Both the position numbers and the translations under genes were made by a program. Under the pieces are notes generated by a model that did no database searches, was not told where the DNA came from, and saw only the letters and a program-made list of their open reading frames with translations. Source: Kitasatospora acidiphila (GTDB taxonomy: Bacteria; Actinomycetota; Actinomycetes; Streptomycetales; Streptomycetaceae). From it: a stretch of DNA of 64,000 nucleotides. The DNA lies in assembly GCF_006636205.1 (NCBI RefSeq), contig NZ_VIGB01000003.1:4454501-4518500 (forward strand), read 5' to 3'. This document shows positions 37,620 to 46,800 of this stretch, piece after piece (position 1 is the first letter of the stretch; each line of letters opens with the position of its first letter).

Positions 37620-38750
37620 TCAGCCGGACAGCCGGACCGGCATGATCAGGTACTGGTAGGCCTCGTCGGCCTCCGCGTCCACGGCGGGCTTGCCGGAGAG
37701 CAGGGCCGGCTTGGTGGAGGTGGTGAAGGAGAGCTGGGCGTAGGCCGCGTCGACCGCCTTGAGGCCCTCCTCCAGGTAGCCCGGGTTGAAGGCGATCGAG
37801 ATGTCGTCGCCCTCCAGGTCCGCCTCGATCCGCTCGGTGGCCTGGGCGTCGTCGCCGGAGCCGGCCTCCAGGGTCAGCACGCCCTGCTCGAAGTTGAGGC
37901 GCACCGGGGTGTTGCGCTCGGCGACCAGCGAGACGCGCTTGAGCGCCTCCAGGAACGGCTGGGTCTGCACCGCGGCGATCGCGTTGAACTCGGTCGGGAA
38001 GAGGCTGCGGAACTTGGGGAACTCGCCCTCCAGCAGCCGGGTGGTGGTCCGGCGGCCGGCGCCCTCGAAGCCGATCAGGCCCTCGCCGGCGCCGCCCGAG
38101 GAGAGCGCGATCGAGACGCTGTCGCCGCTGCCCAGCGACTTGGCGATGTCCTGCAGAGTGCGGGCCGGCACCAGGGCGACCGCGGAGATGTCCGGCTGCT
38201 CGGGCTTCCACAGCAGCTCGCGGACGGCGAACCGGTAGCGGTCGGTGGCAGCCAGGGTGATCTTGTCGCCCTCGATCTCGACCCGGACACCGGTGAGCAC
38301 CGGCAGGGTGTCGTCCCGGCCGGCGGCGACGGCGGCCTGGCTGACGGCGGTGGCGAACACGTCGCCGGAGACCGTGCCGGTCGCGGTGGGCATCTGGGGC
38401 AGCGCCGGGTACTCGTCGACCGGCAGGGTCGGCAGGGTGAAGCGCGAGCTGCCGCAGACCACGCTGACCCGCATGCCGTCGGTGGAGATCTCCACCGGCC
38501 GGTTGGGCAGGTTGCGGGAGATGTCGTTGAGCAGCCGGCCGGAGACCAGCACGGTGCCGGACTCCTCGACGTCGGCTTCCAGCTCGACCCGGGCCGAGAC
38601 CTCGTAGTCGAAGCCCGACAGTGCCAGGGTGCCGTCCTGCGCGGTCAGCAGCAGGCCGGCCAGCACCGGCACCGGCGGCCGTGCCGGGAGGCTGCGGGCC
38701 GCCCAGGCCACTGCCTCCGCGAGGACGTCACGCTCCACCCGGAACTTCAC
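37620..38750 (-). CDS. dnaN: DNA polymerase III sliding clamp (beta subunit)
   Basis: A 376-residue clamp made of three similar domains. Recognisable parts are the N-terminal FRVERDVLAEAVAWAARSLP, DYEVSARVELEADVEESGTV, the central TLPVLTGVRVEIEGDKITLA, and a C-terminus ending YQYLIMPVRLSG that forms part of the binding pocket. The ring holds polymerase on DNA. GTG start behind AGGAGG. It lies directly right of the origin in transcription order dnaA-oriC-dnaN. Confidence 0.98.
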   Translation of the reverse strand: MKFRVERDVLAEAVAWAARSLPARPPVPVLAGLLLTAQDGTLALSGFDYEVSARVELEADVEESGTVLVSGRLLNDISRNLPNRPVEISTDGMRVSVVCGSSRFTLPTLPVDEYPALPQMPTATGTVSGDVFATAVSQAAVAAGRDDTLPVLTGVRVEIEGDKITLAATDRYRFAVRELLWKPEQPDISAVALVPARTLQDIAKSLGSGDSVSIALSSGGAGEGLIGFEGAGRRTTTRLLEGEFPKFRSLFPTEFNAIAAVQTQPFLEALKRVSLVAERNTPVRLNFEQGVLTLEAGSGDDAQATERIEADLEGDDISIAFNPGYLEEGLKAVDAAYAQLSFTTSTKPALLSGKPAVDAEADEAYQYLIMPVRLSG

Positions 38751-38885
38751 CGGTAACCGCCTCCTGGATCCTGCTGTCGCTTGCTGATCTTGGTCTTGCT
38801 CTGTTGTTGCCGAAGACAGTCTGACGTACTCGGCGGACAGTCGATGCCGACCGGCGCAAGTCGGGCGAACACCCGTCCGGACGGC

Positions 38886-39456
38886 TTGTCCACAGATTTC
38901 GGCCCACCCCGCTGTTTCGCGATTCCGGGGCTCTCTAGGTGTAGCCGTAGTAGTAGGGCCTGTGGATACCGTGGATAACCCCGTTTCCGCAGGTCAGCAC
39001 CGCTTTTTTGTCCACAGTGGCTGTGGAGGGCGCCGGTGGATAACCGGGCGCCGCTGTGGACGGCGGAGCGTTACTCACAGGGCACGCTGAGTATCCACAG
39101 CTTTTCCCCAGCTCCTTCCCCAGGTTCGGCCCGGGTTATCCACGGCCGTCGGGTCAACATCGCGTGACGGCTTTCACACCGGCCGATGAACCGGGCCCGA
39201 CGGCTGTCGAACAGTGGACATCGCTGTGGAGAAGCTGGGGATAACCGCCCTGGGCCTGTGGATTGACGGTGGACAACTTTCCGGCGCTCTGACGAGCCGC
39301 CAACTGTCCACAGGCTGTGGATAACTGTTGTGCACAAGTCCACAGGCAGTTGACCTGCGGCGACGAGCGTAGCGGCGGGCGCCCTGTGGAGGAATTCTGG
39401 ATAACTCCGGGTTCCCCACCCTGTGGACCGGGGAAAACCCCGGCTCCTGTGGAGAA
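38886..39456. other. oriC: Chromosomal origin oriC
   Basis: The 920-bp gap between dnaN and dnaA has no gene and is full of DnaA boxes. Perfect ones: TTGTCCACA at 38886-38894 and 39008-39016, TGTGGATAA at 39316-39324. One-mismatch boxes include 38961-38969, 38970-38978, 39035-39043, 39091-39099, 39136-39144, 39225-39233, 39269-39277, 39304-39312, 39328-39336, 39397-39405 and 39448-39456, in both orientations. A T-run (39004-39009) is next to one box. This matches streptomycete oriC, which lies between dnaA and dnaN and has about twenty boxes. Confidence 0.95.
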
Positions 39457-39609
39457 CGGCTCGACGGGTCGGCACTGTTCGAATTGATGCTCAGTTGTGC
39501 GAAGCGGCCCGGAGCTTGGTGGAGCGTCAACTTGATCCCTTCCCCAGGCTGCGGGCGGCTACACCCGGCTTTTCGCGAGAATCGAAAGGGGCGCCGGCGG
39601 ACGCCGAAA

Positions 39610-39649
39610 AGGGCCGGTGGACGGCCGAGAACGGCTGTCCACCGGCCCT
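39610..39649 (-). terminator. dnaA terminator
   Basis: An 18-bp stem with one wobble pair (AGGGCCGGTGGACGGCCG / CGGCTGTCCACCGGCCCT) and loop AGAA, 21 bp after the dnaA stop. It separates dnaA transcription from oriC. Confidence 0.88.
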
Positions 39650-39670
39650 GGAGACCGGGTGGCGGGGTCG

Positions 39671-41557
39671 CTAACTCTTGATGCGGTTGGTGAGTTCGGT
39701 GACCTGGTTGTAGAGCGAGCGGCGCTCGGCCATCAGCGAGCGGATCTTGCGGTCCGCGTGCATCACGGTGGTGTGGTCGCGGCCGCCGAACTGCGCGCCG
39801 ATCTTCGGCAGCGACAGGTCGGTGAGCTCCCGGCAGAGGTACATGGCGATCTGACGGGCCGTCGCCAGCACCCGGCTGCGCGAGGAACCGCACAGGTCCT
39901 CCACGGTGAGCCCGAAGTAGGCCGCCGTCTGCTGCATGATCACCTGGGCGGTGATCTCCGGCCCGGCGTCCTCGTCGCCACCCGGGATCAGGTCCTTGAG
40001 GACGATCCCGGCCAGCTCCAGGTCGACCGGCGAGCGGTTCAGGTTGGCGAACGCGGTCACCCGGATCAGCGCGCCCTCCAACTCGCGGATGTTGCGGGTG
40101 ATCCGGGAGGCGATGAACTCCAGCACGTCCGCTGGGGCGTTGAGCCGCTCCTGGATCGCCTTCTTGCGAAGGATCGCGATCCGGGTCTCCAGCTCCGGCG
40201 GGGTCACATCGGTGATCAGGCCCCACTCGAAGCGGTTGCGCAGCCGGTCCTCCAGGGTGGTCAGCAGCTTGGGCGGCCGGTCCGAGGAGAGCACGATCTG
40301 CTTGTTGGCGTTGTGGAGCGTGTTGAAGGTGTGGAAGAACTCCTCCTGGGTCGACTCCTTCTGCGCGAGGAACTGGATGTCGTCGACCAGCAGGATGTCC
40401 ATGTCCCGGTAGCGCTTGCGGAACGCGTCCGCCTTGCCGTCCCGGATGGAGTTGATGAACTCGTTGGTGAACTCCTCCGAGCTCACGTACCGCACCCGGG
40501 TGCCGGGGAAGAGGCTGCGTGAGTAGTGCCCGATCGCGTGCAGCAGATGGGTCTTGCCGAGGCCGGACTCGCCGTAGATGAACAGCGGGTTGTAGGCCTT
40601 GGCCGGGGCCTCGGCGACCGCCACCGCGGCCGCGTGCGCGAACCGGTTGCTGGCGCCGATCACGAAGGTGTCGAAGAGGTACTTGGGGTTCAGCCGTGCG
40701 GCCGGCTCGTCCTTGCGCCCGAGCTCGCCGGAGGAACCACCGGGCGGCGCGGGGACGCCGCGGTCGCCGACCCGCTCGGGCAGGCCGGCGGGGCCCGGTC
40801 GGTCGGCGGGCTCGGGCCGCTCCGGCTCGGGGCGCTCGGTGCCGCCGGCTGCGGTCGGCTCCTCGCCGGGCCGGCCGGGCGGCTGGCGCAGCGCGGCCGG
40901 CGGCAGGTCGCGGCGGATCGGCGGCAGCCCGCGGCCAGAGCCGCGGCCGCCGCGGCCCTGGTGCTCGGTGGAGTCGTAGGCACCGCCGAACAGGTCGCCC
41001 TGGGCCGGCCCGCCGGGCTGGGCGCCGGTGGCGCCATGGGCGTTCTCGGCCTCCCAGTCGCGGTACTGGTACGGCTGCTGCTCCTGGTAGCCGGGGGGCT
41101 GCTGGTAGGCCGGTCCGCCGTAGGGCTGCTCCTGGTACGGCGGGTAGTCGCCGTAGGGCTGCTGCTGGGGGTAGCCGGGAGTGCGGCGCTCCTCGTAGGA
41201 GTAGTCCTGGTAGGGCTGCGGCTCGCGGTAGCCCGGCTCGGGCTCGGCCGGGCGCGGCGGCGCGGGTGCGGGGGCCGGTGTGGGCGGCGCGGCGTTGGCG
41301 TCGACCATCACGGCGATCCGCACCGGGCGGCCGAACAGCCGGCTGAGCTCCTCGGTCAGCTGCGGCAGCAGCCGGCCCTCGAGCACCTGCTTCGCCCACT
41401 CGTTGGGGGCGGCCAGCAGGGCGGTGTCGTGCATCATCCACATCGGCTGGGTGCGCTGCACCCAGACCTTGTCCTTGTCGCCCACCGAGGTGTCGTTGAC
41501 CAGCCGCTCGACGACCTCCGCCCAGGCGGGGACGAGGTCGCTGTTGACATCAGCCAC
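39671..41557 (-). CDS. dnaA: Chromosomal replication initiator DnaA
   Basis: A 628-residue AAA+ initiator. Domain I is about 1-90 (LVPAWAEVVERLVND). Domain II (about 95-290) is a very long Pro/Gln/Tyr/Gly-rich linker, as in streptomycetes. Domain III has Walker A GESGLGKTHLLHA and Walker B DILLVDDIQFLAQKE. Domain IV ends with the DnaA-box-binding GGRDHTTVMHADRKI. GTG 41557 (MADVNSDLVPAWAEVV) is the usual family start; GAGAAAG is a weak ribosome site. An upstream in-frame start would add 20 unlikely residues. Confidence 0.98.
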   Translation of the reverse strand: MADVNSDLVPAWAEVVERLVNDTSVGDKDKVWVQRTQPMWMMHDTALLAAPNEWAKQVLEGRLLPQLTEELSRLFGRPVRIAVMVDANAAPPTPAPAPAPPRPAEPEPGYREPQPYQDYSYEERRTPGYPQQQPYGDYPPYQEQPYGGPAYQQPPGYQEQQPYQYRDWEAENAHGATGAQPGGPAQGDLFGGAYDSTEHQGRGGRGSGRGLPPIRRDLPPAALRQPPGRPGEEPTAAGGTERPEPERPEPADRPGPAGLPERVGDRGVPAPPGGSSGELGRKDEPAARLNPKYLFDTFVIGASNRFAHAAAVAVAEAPAKAYNPLFIYGESGLGKTHLLHAIGHYSRSLFPGTRVRYVSSEEFTNEFINSIRDGKADAFRKRYRDMDILLVDDIQFLAQKESTQEEFFHTFNTLHNANKQIVLSSDRPPKLLTTLEDRLRNRFEWGLITDVTPPELETRIAILRKKAIQERLNAPADVLEFIASRITRNIRELEGALIRVTAFANLNRSPVDLELAGIVLKDLIPGGDEDAGPEITAQVIMQQTAAYFGLTVEDLCGSSRSRVLATARQIAMYLCRELTDLSLPKIGAQFGGRDHTTVMHADRKIRSLMAERRSLYNQVTELTNRIKS

Positions 41558-41932
41558 TGGTGCACGCTTTCTCGTTCCCCCATCGGGGGGATGAACAAAA
41601 CCAGACAAGTCCTGCAACGGTAGTCAGCGGACAGAGCTGATTCAAGTTGTTGTCCACAGGCTGTGGGTGAGCGCGGGACGAGTGGCCGGTTTGACCCTCG
41701 GGCGTCCCGCCGCGTACCGTAACGAGGTCGAGTTGTCGATGGCCGCTGCCGCATGCCCGCGGGTCCACCCCGCTTCCAGAAGGCGCGCAGCACGGGCGCC
41801 GTGGATTGTCCGAAACCCAGCGGACCTGGGGATTCGGGCCGGATTTCCCAGAAGTGAGGGGAGATCGCGCGGACGCACGGTGACGGCCATGCCGCAACTC
41901 GTCACCCTACGATTCACCCCAGGAGCCCCCGA
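41558..41932. promoter_or_regulatory. Divergent dnaA/rpmH promoter region
   Basis: A 375-bp non-coding region. A perfect DnaA box TTGTCCACA (41650-41658) lies 93 bp upstream of the dnaA start, which fits dnaA autoregulation. The plus-strand side must carry the rpmH promoter; an AGGAG ribosome site (41921-41925) precedes rpmH. No small gene is seen. Confidence 0.75.
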
Positions 41933-42070
41933 GTGAGCAAGCGCACCTTCCAGCCGAACAACCGTCGTCGCGCCAAGACCCACGGCTTCCGGCTGCGGAT
42001 GCGTACCCGCGCCGGCCGCGCCATCCTGGCGTCCCGCCGTTCCAAGGGCCGCGCCAGCCTCTCCGCCTGA
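41933..42070 (+). CDS. rpmH: 50S ribosomal protein L34
   Basis: A 45-residue basic protein: MSKRTFQPNNRRRAKTHGFR, then MRTRAGRAILASRRSKGRAS. This is the full L34 pattern. GTG start behind AGGAG. It heads the plus-strand series rpmH-rnpA-yidD-yidC-jag, divergent from dnaA as in most bacteria. Confidence 0.98.
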   Translation: MSKRTFQPNNRRRAKTHGFRLRMRTRAGRAILASRRSKGRASLSA

Positions 42071-42089
42071 TCCGCGCCAAGAGTCTTCA

Positions 42090-42521
42090 GTGCTGCCCTC
42101 CGAGAATCGGCTGCGGCGGCGCCAGGACTTCTCGACCGCGGTGAAACGCGGCCGCCGGGCCGGTCGGCCCCTGCTGGTGGTCCATCTCAGACGAGAGGAC
42201 GGACCGGCGGGGGACGGGTACAGCGACTCCCACCCGCACGCCGCCGAGGGACCTCCCTCGGTGCGTGCGGGTTTCGTCGTGAGCAAGGCGGTCGGTCCCG
42301 CGGTCGTGCGGAACCTGGTGAAGCGTCGTCTACGTCACCTGGTACGGGACCGTCTGGGCGCTCTGCCCGCAGGTAGCCTGATAGTGGTACGGGCGTTGCC
42401 TCCGGCGGGGTCAGCGTCCTACACGGATCTAGCACACGACCTGGATGCCGCTCTCAAGCGGTTGCTCCGGACGGATCCGGCCACAGCGACCGGATCAGGG
42501 CCGACAGGATCAGGGCGATGA
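42090..42521 (+). CDS. rnpA: Ribonuclease P protein component
   Basis: A 143-residue basic protein. LPSENRLRRRQDFSTAVKRG and the RNR motif region VGPAVVRNLVKRRLRHLVRD are diagnostic, with IVVRALPPA after it. It assists the catalytic RNA of RNase P in tRNA 5' processing. GTG start 19 bp after rpmH; its TGA overlaps the yidD ATG. Confidence 0.96.
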   Translation: MLPSENRLRRRQDFSTAVKRGRRAGRPLLVVHLRREDGPAGDGYSDSHPHAAEGPPSVRAGFVVSKAVGPAVVRNLVKRRLRHLVRDRLGALPAGSLIVVRALPPAGSASYTDLAHDLDAALKRLLRTDPATATGSGPTGSGR

Positions 42522-42838
42522 AGTACCTGCTGATGGGGCTGATCAGGGTCTATCAGTGGACGATCAGTCCGCTGCTCGGTCAGGTCTGCCGCTACTACCC
42601 CTCGTGCTCGCACTACGGCTATGAGGCCGTGCGGGTGCACGGGGCGGTGAAGGGCAGTGTGCTCACCGCATGGCGCATTCTGCGCTGCAACCCATGGTCC
42701 CCGGGTGGAGTGGACCACGTACCGCCGCGCAAGCGTCCCGTCTGGCACCAGCGATTGCGAAACCTGGTGCACCCCAGGACGACCGGTAGCGCCGCGCTCC
42801 CGGAGCCGACGACCAAGCCCAATGCTCAAGGAGTCTGA
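42518..42838 (+). CDS. yidD: Membrane protein insertion efficiency factor YidD
   Basis: A 106-residue protein: LIRVYQWTISPLLGQVCRYY, PSCSHYGYEAV, and WRILRCNPWSPGG. The paired Cys residues are family hallmarks. It is a small membrane-associated helper of YidC. It overlaps rnpA by 4 bases and lies 3 bp before yidC. Confidence 0.96.
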   Translation: MKYLLMGLIRVYQWTISPLLGQVCRYYPSCSHYGYEAVRVHGAVKGSVLTAWRILRCNPWSPGGVDHVPPRKRPVWHQRLRNLVHPRTTGSAALPEPTTKPNAQGV

Positions 42839-42841
42839 CCG

Positions 42842-44044
42842 GTGACCTGGTCCTTCCTGAACCCTCTCTACACAGCGGTCTCCTGGATCATCGTCCAGTT
42901 CCACTCGCTGTACAGCCACGTCTTCCCGGCCGACAGCGGTTGGGCCTGGGGGCTGGCGATCGCCTCGATGGTGGTCGTGATCCGGATCTGCCTGATCCCG
43001 CTCTTCGTGAAGCAGATCAAGTCGACCCGGGCCATGCAGGCGATCCAGCCGAAGATGAAGGCCATCCAGGAGCGCTACAAGAACGACCGGCAGCGCCAGT
43101 CGGAAGAAATGATGAAGCTCTACAAGGAGGCGGGTACCAACCCCTTCTCGAGCTGCCTTCCGATCCTGGTGCAGATGCCGTTCTTCACCGCCCTCTACGG
43201 GGTGCTGAGCTCGATCGCGCACAACAAGCCGATCGGTGTGATCAGCGGCGTGACGCTGGCGAGCGCGCAGAAGGCGCACATCTTCGGCGCCCCGCTGTCG
43301 GCGACCTTCGTTGGCAGCCACTCGACCAACGTCAAGATCGTCACCGCGATCATGATCGTGCTGATGTCGCTGTCGCAGTTCATCACCCAGCGCCAGCTGA
43401 TGACCAAGAACGTGGACCTCTCGGTCAAGACGCCGTTCATGCAGCAGCAGAAGATGCTGATGTACGTCTTCCCGGTGATGTTCGCCGTGATGGGCATCAA
43501 CTTCCCGGTCGGTGTGCTGGTCTACTGGCTCACCACCAACGTCTGGTCGATGGCCCAGCAGCTGGTCGTCATCCGGAACAACCCGACGCCGGGCTCCACG
43601 GCCTGGGACGAGCGGCAGGCGCGGCTGAAGGCGGCCGGCCGGCTGAACCCGGACGGCACCGTGATCAAGGGCAGCGGTCCGCTGAGCAAGCTGTTCGGCG
43701 GCAAGGCCGCTGCCCCGGCGCCGCAGCAGGCCGCCGCGCTGGTGCAGGAGTCGGTGCAGGTGCGCCGCCAGCAGCCGCGCAAGCAGACCAAGGCGCAGCG
43801 TCAGCAGCACAGCGGTTCCGCCGGTTCCGCCGGTGGTGCCAAGCCGGACGCGGCTGCTGCCAAGTCGGAGACGGCCACGGAGCCCCAGGAGTCGGCCGCG
43901 CCGGTCGAGGACGCGGTTCCCAGCGGCCAGGGCGCCGGCCGGACGCAGGGCGGCGGCGGCAAGCGCCCGGCCGCCAAGCAGGGCGGTGGGGCCAAGCGCG
44001 GTCCGCAGCAGGGCGGCGGCCAGCGGCCCAAGAAGAAGTCCTGA
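42842..44044 (+). CDS. yidC: Membrane protein insertase YidC
   Basis: A 400-residue insertase of the Gram-positive type (no large outer domain). It has FLNPLYTAVSWIIVQFHSLY, the hydrophilic-groove helix VIRICLIPLFVKQIKSTRAM, NPFSSCLPILVQMPFFTALY and later VYWLTTNVWSMAQQ; five membrane segments are expected. The C-terminal 130 residues are Gln/Lys/Arg-rich and may bind ribosomes. GTG start, 3 bp after yidD. Confidence 0.97.
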   Translation: MTWSFLNPLYTAVSWIIVQFHSLYSHVFPADSGWAWGLAIASMVVVIRICLIPLFVKQIKSTRAMQAIQPKMKAIQERYKNDRQRQSEEMMKLYKEAGTNPFSSCLPILVQMPFFTALYGVLSSIAHNKPIGVISGVTLASAQKAHIFGAPLSATFVGSHSTNVKIVTAIMIVLMSLSQFITQRQLMTKNVDLSVKTPFMQQQKMLMYVFPVMFAVMGINFPVGVLVYWLTTNVWSMAQQLVVIRNNPTPGSTAWDERQARLKAAGRLNPDGTVIKGSGPLSKLFGGKAAAPAPQQAAALVQESVQVRRQQPRKQTKAQRQQHSGSAGSAGGAKPDAAAAKSETATEPQESAAPVEDAVPSGQGAGRTQGGGGKRPAAKQGGGAKRGPQQGGGQRPKKKS

Positions 44045-44127
44045 GCCGCACCGGTCGGCCCACCACGCTCGCATCCGAACGTCGTTCCTGGCCCGCTCCG
44101 GGCCCGTATCACTAAGGAGCCCATCCC

Positions 44128-44661
44128 GTGACGGAAGGCACCACCTCCGCTGCCCTCAACGGCTCGGACGCCGCGGCCGACGCGGACACCCTGGTCGCTC
44201 GCCTGGAGCAGGAGGGTGAGATCGCGGCCGACTACCTCGAAGGCCTGCTGGACATCGCCGACCTGGACGGCGACATCGACATGGACGTCGAGGGCGACCG
44301 GGCCCTGGTCTCCATTGTGAGCGAGGGCAACGACCGCACCCTGCAGCGGCTGGTGGGCCAGGACGGCGAGGTGCTGGAGGCGCTCCAGGAGCTGACCCGG
44401 TTGGCCGTGCACCGGGAGACCGGTGAGCGCAGCCGACTGATGCTGGACATCGCGGGCTTCCGGGCCCGCAAGCGGGCCGAGCTGGCGGAGCTGGGTGCGA
44501 AGGCGGCGGAGCAGGCCAAGCAGACCGGCGAGCCGGTGAAGCTGCGGCCGATGACGCCGTTCGAGCGCAAGGTGGTGCACGACGCGGTGGCGGCAGCCGG
44601 GCTGCGCAGCGAGTCGGAGGGCGAGGAGCCGCAGCGCTGCGTCGTGGTGCTGGCGAGCTGA
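44128..44661 (+). CDS. jag: Jag/KhpB family RNA-binding protein
   Basis: A 177-residue protein. A KH-like domain (about 60-110: LVGQDGEVLEALQELTRLAV) is followed by R3H (RPMTPFERKVVHDAVAA, then GLRSESEGEEPQRCVVV). The N-terminus is acidic. These proteins bind RNA and affect division and wall genes in Gram-positive bacteria. GTG start behind AAGGAG; a terminator follows. Confidence 0.94.
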   Translation: MTEGTTSAALNGSDAAADADTLVARLEQEGEIAADYLEGLLDIADLDGDIDMDVEGDRALVSIVSEGNDRTLQRLVGQDGEVLEALQELTRLAVHRETGERSRLMLDIAGFRARKRAELAELGAKAAEQAKQTGEPVKLRPMTPFERKVVHDAVAAAGLRSESEGEEPQRCVVVLAS

Positions 44662-44683
44662 TCGCTCGGGACGACCGGCCAAG

Positions 44684-44715
44684 GACCCCGCTCGCACGTC
44701 GGTGCGGGCGGGGTC
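44684..44715 (+). terminator. Terminator after jag
   Basis: GACCCCGC and GCGGGGTC form the outer stem, with an inner GCAC/GTGC stem, then TCTTCGT. It ends the rpmH-to-jag transcript. Confidence 0.8.
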
Positions 44716-44759
44716 TTCGTACGTAGCGCATGCGGGGGTCCGGAGAATGGCGTGGGATT

Positions 44760-44773
44760 GTTTCACGTGAAAC
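44760..44773. promoter_or_regulatory. parS: parS site 1
   Basis: GTTTCACGTGAAAC, the 14-bp core of the ParB-binding site, 29 bp upstream of the rsmG start. It is the parS nearest to oriC in the window. Confidence 0.95.
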
Positions 44774-44801
44774 GGCAGGGGCAGTGAGCGGAGAGACTGA
44801 G

Positions 44802-45572
44802 ATGGCGACGGAGAGTGCGGCGGGCGAGGGCGGTGCCCCGGGCCTGCCCGAGGCCCCGCCGGCGGCGCGGGAGATCTTCGGTGAGAACTTTCCGGCGGCG
44901 CAGCGCTACACGGAGCTGCTGGCTTCGTCGGGAGTGCAGCGCGGGCTGATCGGTCCTCGGGAGGTGCCGCGGCTGTGGGACCGGCATGTGCTCAACTGCG
45001 CGGTGCTGGCCGAGCTGCTGCCGAGCGGGGCGTCGCTGTGCGACGTGGGGTCGGGCGCCGGGCTGCCGGGGATCCCGGTGGCGCTGGCCCGGCCGGACCT
45101 GTCGGTGACGCTGCTGGAGCCGCTGCTGCGCCGCACCACCTTCCTGGAGGAGGTGGTGCGTGAGCTCGGCCTGCAGAACGTCACGGTGCTGCGCGGGCGG
45201 GCCGAGGAGATGGTCGGCAAGATCTCGGTGGAGATCGTCACGGCGCGGGCGGTGGCGCCGCTGGACCGGTTGGCCGGCTGGGGCATGCCGCTGCTGCGGC
45301 CGTACGGTCAGATGCTGGCGCTCAAGGGGGACACCGCCGAGCAGGAGCTGGCGGACTCGCGGGCGGCGCTGGTCAAGCTGGGCGCGGTGGAGTGGGCGGT
45401 GCTGCCGGTCGGGGAGCAGGTGCTCGGCGCCTCGACCCGGGTGGTCCAGGTGAAGGCCGGCGAAAGCCCGGGCGGCGTGAAGGCGGCGACGCGGCGCGCC
45501 AAGGCGGCCCGGGCCGGCCGGGCGAGCGGTCGGCCGGCCGAGCCGCGTGGCGGTGGTCGCCGCCGGCGCTGA
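44802..45572 (+). CDS. rsmG: 16S rRNA (guanine527-N7)-methyltransferase RsmG
   Basis: A 256-residue SAM methyltransferase. REIFGENFPAAQRYTELLAS and RLWDRHVLNCAVLAELLP lead to the SAM loop CDVGSGAGLPGIPVALARP and ARAVAPLDRLAGW. It methylates G527 of 16S rRNA; loss gives low-level streptomycin resistance in other streptomycetes. ATG 44802 is chosen for its GGAGAG site; an upstream in-frame start would translate through parS. The C-terminal 35 residues are Arg/Ala-rich and not conserved. Confidence 0.94.
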   Translation: MATESAAGEGGAPGLPEAPPAAREIFGENFPAAQRYTELLASSGVQRGLIGPREVPRLWDRHVLNCAVLAELLPSGASLCDVGSGAGLPGIPVALARPDLSVTLLEPLLRRTTFLEEVVRELGLQNVTVLRGRAEEMVGKISVEIVTARAVAPLDRLAGWGMPLLRPYGQMLALKGDTAEQELADSRAALVKLGAVEWAVLPVGEQVLGASTRVVQVKAGESPGGVKAATRRAKAARAGRASGRPAEPRGGGRRRR

Positions 45573-45696
45573 CCGCCCTGCGGAGAAAGCCCCTGGTCGC
45601 CGAGGTGCGGCCGGGGGCTCTTTGCTGCCCCTGGTGCCTCGCCCTTGCTGCTCCCGGAGTGTCGTGCCGTCAGAATTCCGACATAGCGGGCATGGT

Positions 45697-45710
45697 GTTT
45701 CACGTGAAAC
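45697..45710. promoter_or_regulatory. parS: parS site 2
   Basis: GTTTCACGTGAAAC in the rsmG-parA gap, 60 bp from site 3. Paired sites directly upstream of parA suggest ParB (and ParA) autoregulation as well as segregation. Confidence 0.95.
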
Positions 45711-45769
45711 GTCGTTCTCTGCTCTTCGGCATCCTCGGGCGCGGCCGGGCGGCGACTGTCGCCGCTCCG

Positions 45770-45783
45770 GTTTCACGTGAAAC
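45770..45783. promoter_or_regulatory. parS: parS site 3
   Basis: GTTTCACGTGAAAC, 11 bp before the ATG at 45794 that is the likely original parA start. A bound ParB would cover the parA translation start region. Confidence 0.95.
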
Positions 45784-45858
45784 ACTGACCCCCATGCAGG
45801 AGTCGGAGACCATCGATCAGATCGATGACACCCCATCGCGCGGGCGGCGCAGGCCGCC

Positions 45859-46800
45859 GTGCAGGCGCTGGGGCGCGCGGGCGAGGGCCTGCCGCGACCG
45901 CCGGCGACCCGGGTGATCGTGGTGGCCAACCAGAAGGGCGGGGTGGGGAAGACCACCAGCACCGTCAACATGGCCGCCGGGCTGGCCATGCACGGGCTTC
46001 GGGTGCTGGTGATCGACCTGGACCCGCAGGGCAATGCCTCCACCGCGCTGGGCATCGACCACCACGCGGAGGTGCCGTCGATCTACGACGTGCTGGTGGA
46101 GGGCAAGCCGCTGGCCGATGTGGTGCAGCCGGTCCTTGAGGTGGAGGGGCTGTTCTGCGTGCCCGCCACCATCGACCTGGCGGGCGCGGAGATCGAGCTG
46201 GTGTCGCTGGTGGCCCGGGAGAGCCGGCTGGCACGGGCGATCGCGGCCTATGAACAGCCGCTGGACTACATCCTGATCGACTGTCCGCCCTCGCTGGGGC
46301 TGCTGACGGTCAATGCCCTGGTGGCGGGTCAGGAAGTGATGATCCCGATCCAGTGCGAGTACTACGCGCTGGAGGGGCTGGGACAGCTGCTGCGCAATGT
46401 GGACCTGGTGCGCGCGCACCTCAACCCGGCGCTGCACGTCTCCACCATCCTGCTCACCATGTACGACGCGCGGACCAGGCTGGCCGCGCAGGTGGCGGAG
46501 GAGGTGCGCAACCACTTCGCCACCGAGGTGCTGCGCACCGCGATCCCCCGCTCGGTGCGGATCTCCGAGGCCCCGAGCTACGGGCAGACGGTGCTCACCT
46601 ATGACCCGGGGTCCACCGGAGCGCTCTCCTACCTGGAGGCGGCGCGGGAGTTGGCGCTGCGGGCGGTGGCGCCGGAGACGGGAGCGCCGACGGCAGTGGA
46701 GCAGGCGGCGGCCGAGGCGCTCGGCGCGGTGGGGCGGCACACGATCGGGGCGCAGGCGGTGCCGATGACGGAGCAGAGCACGATGGAGGGTAATCGGTGA
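45859..46800 (+). CDS. parA: Chromosome partitioning ATPase ParA
   Basis: A 313-residue frame with the deviant Walker A KGGVGKTTSTVNMA, Walker B-like IDLDPQGNASTALGIDHHAE and LIDCPPSLGLLTVNAL. It forms ATP-dependent DNA-bound dimers that move ParB-parS complexes, and in Streptomyces it sets up segregation in sporogenic hyphae. GTG 45859 is the first start in frame. The family N-terminus seems to begin at ATG 45794 (MQESETIDQIDDTP) but lies in another frame; one C missing from the CCCC run at 45831-45834 would explain this. The stop overlaps the parB start. Confidence 0.93.
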   Translation: MQALGRAGEGLPRPPATRVIVVANQKGGVGKTTSTVNMAAGLAMHGLRVLVIDLDPQGNASTALGIDHHAEVPSIYDVLVEGKPLADVVQPVLEVEGLFCVPATIDLAGAEIELVSLVARESRLARAIAAYEQPLDYILIDCPPSLGLLTVNALVAGQEVMIPIQCEYYALEGLGQLLRNVDLVRAHLNPALHVSTILLTMYDARTRLAAQVAEEVRNHFATEVLRTAIPRSVRISEAPSYGQTVLTYDPGSTGALSYLEAARELALRAVAPETGAPTAVEQAAAEALGAVGRHTIGAQAVPMTEQSTMEGNR

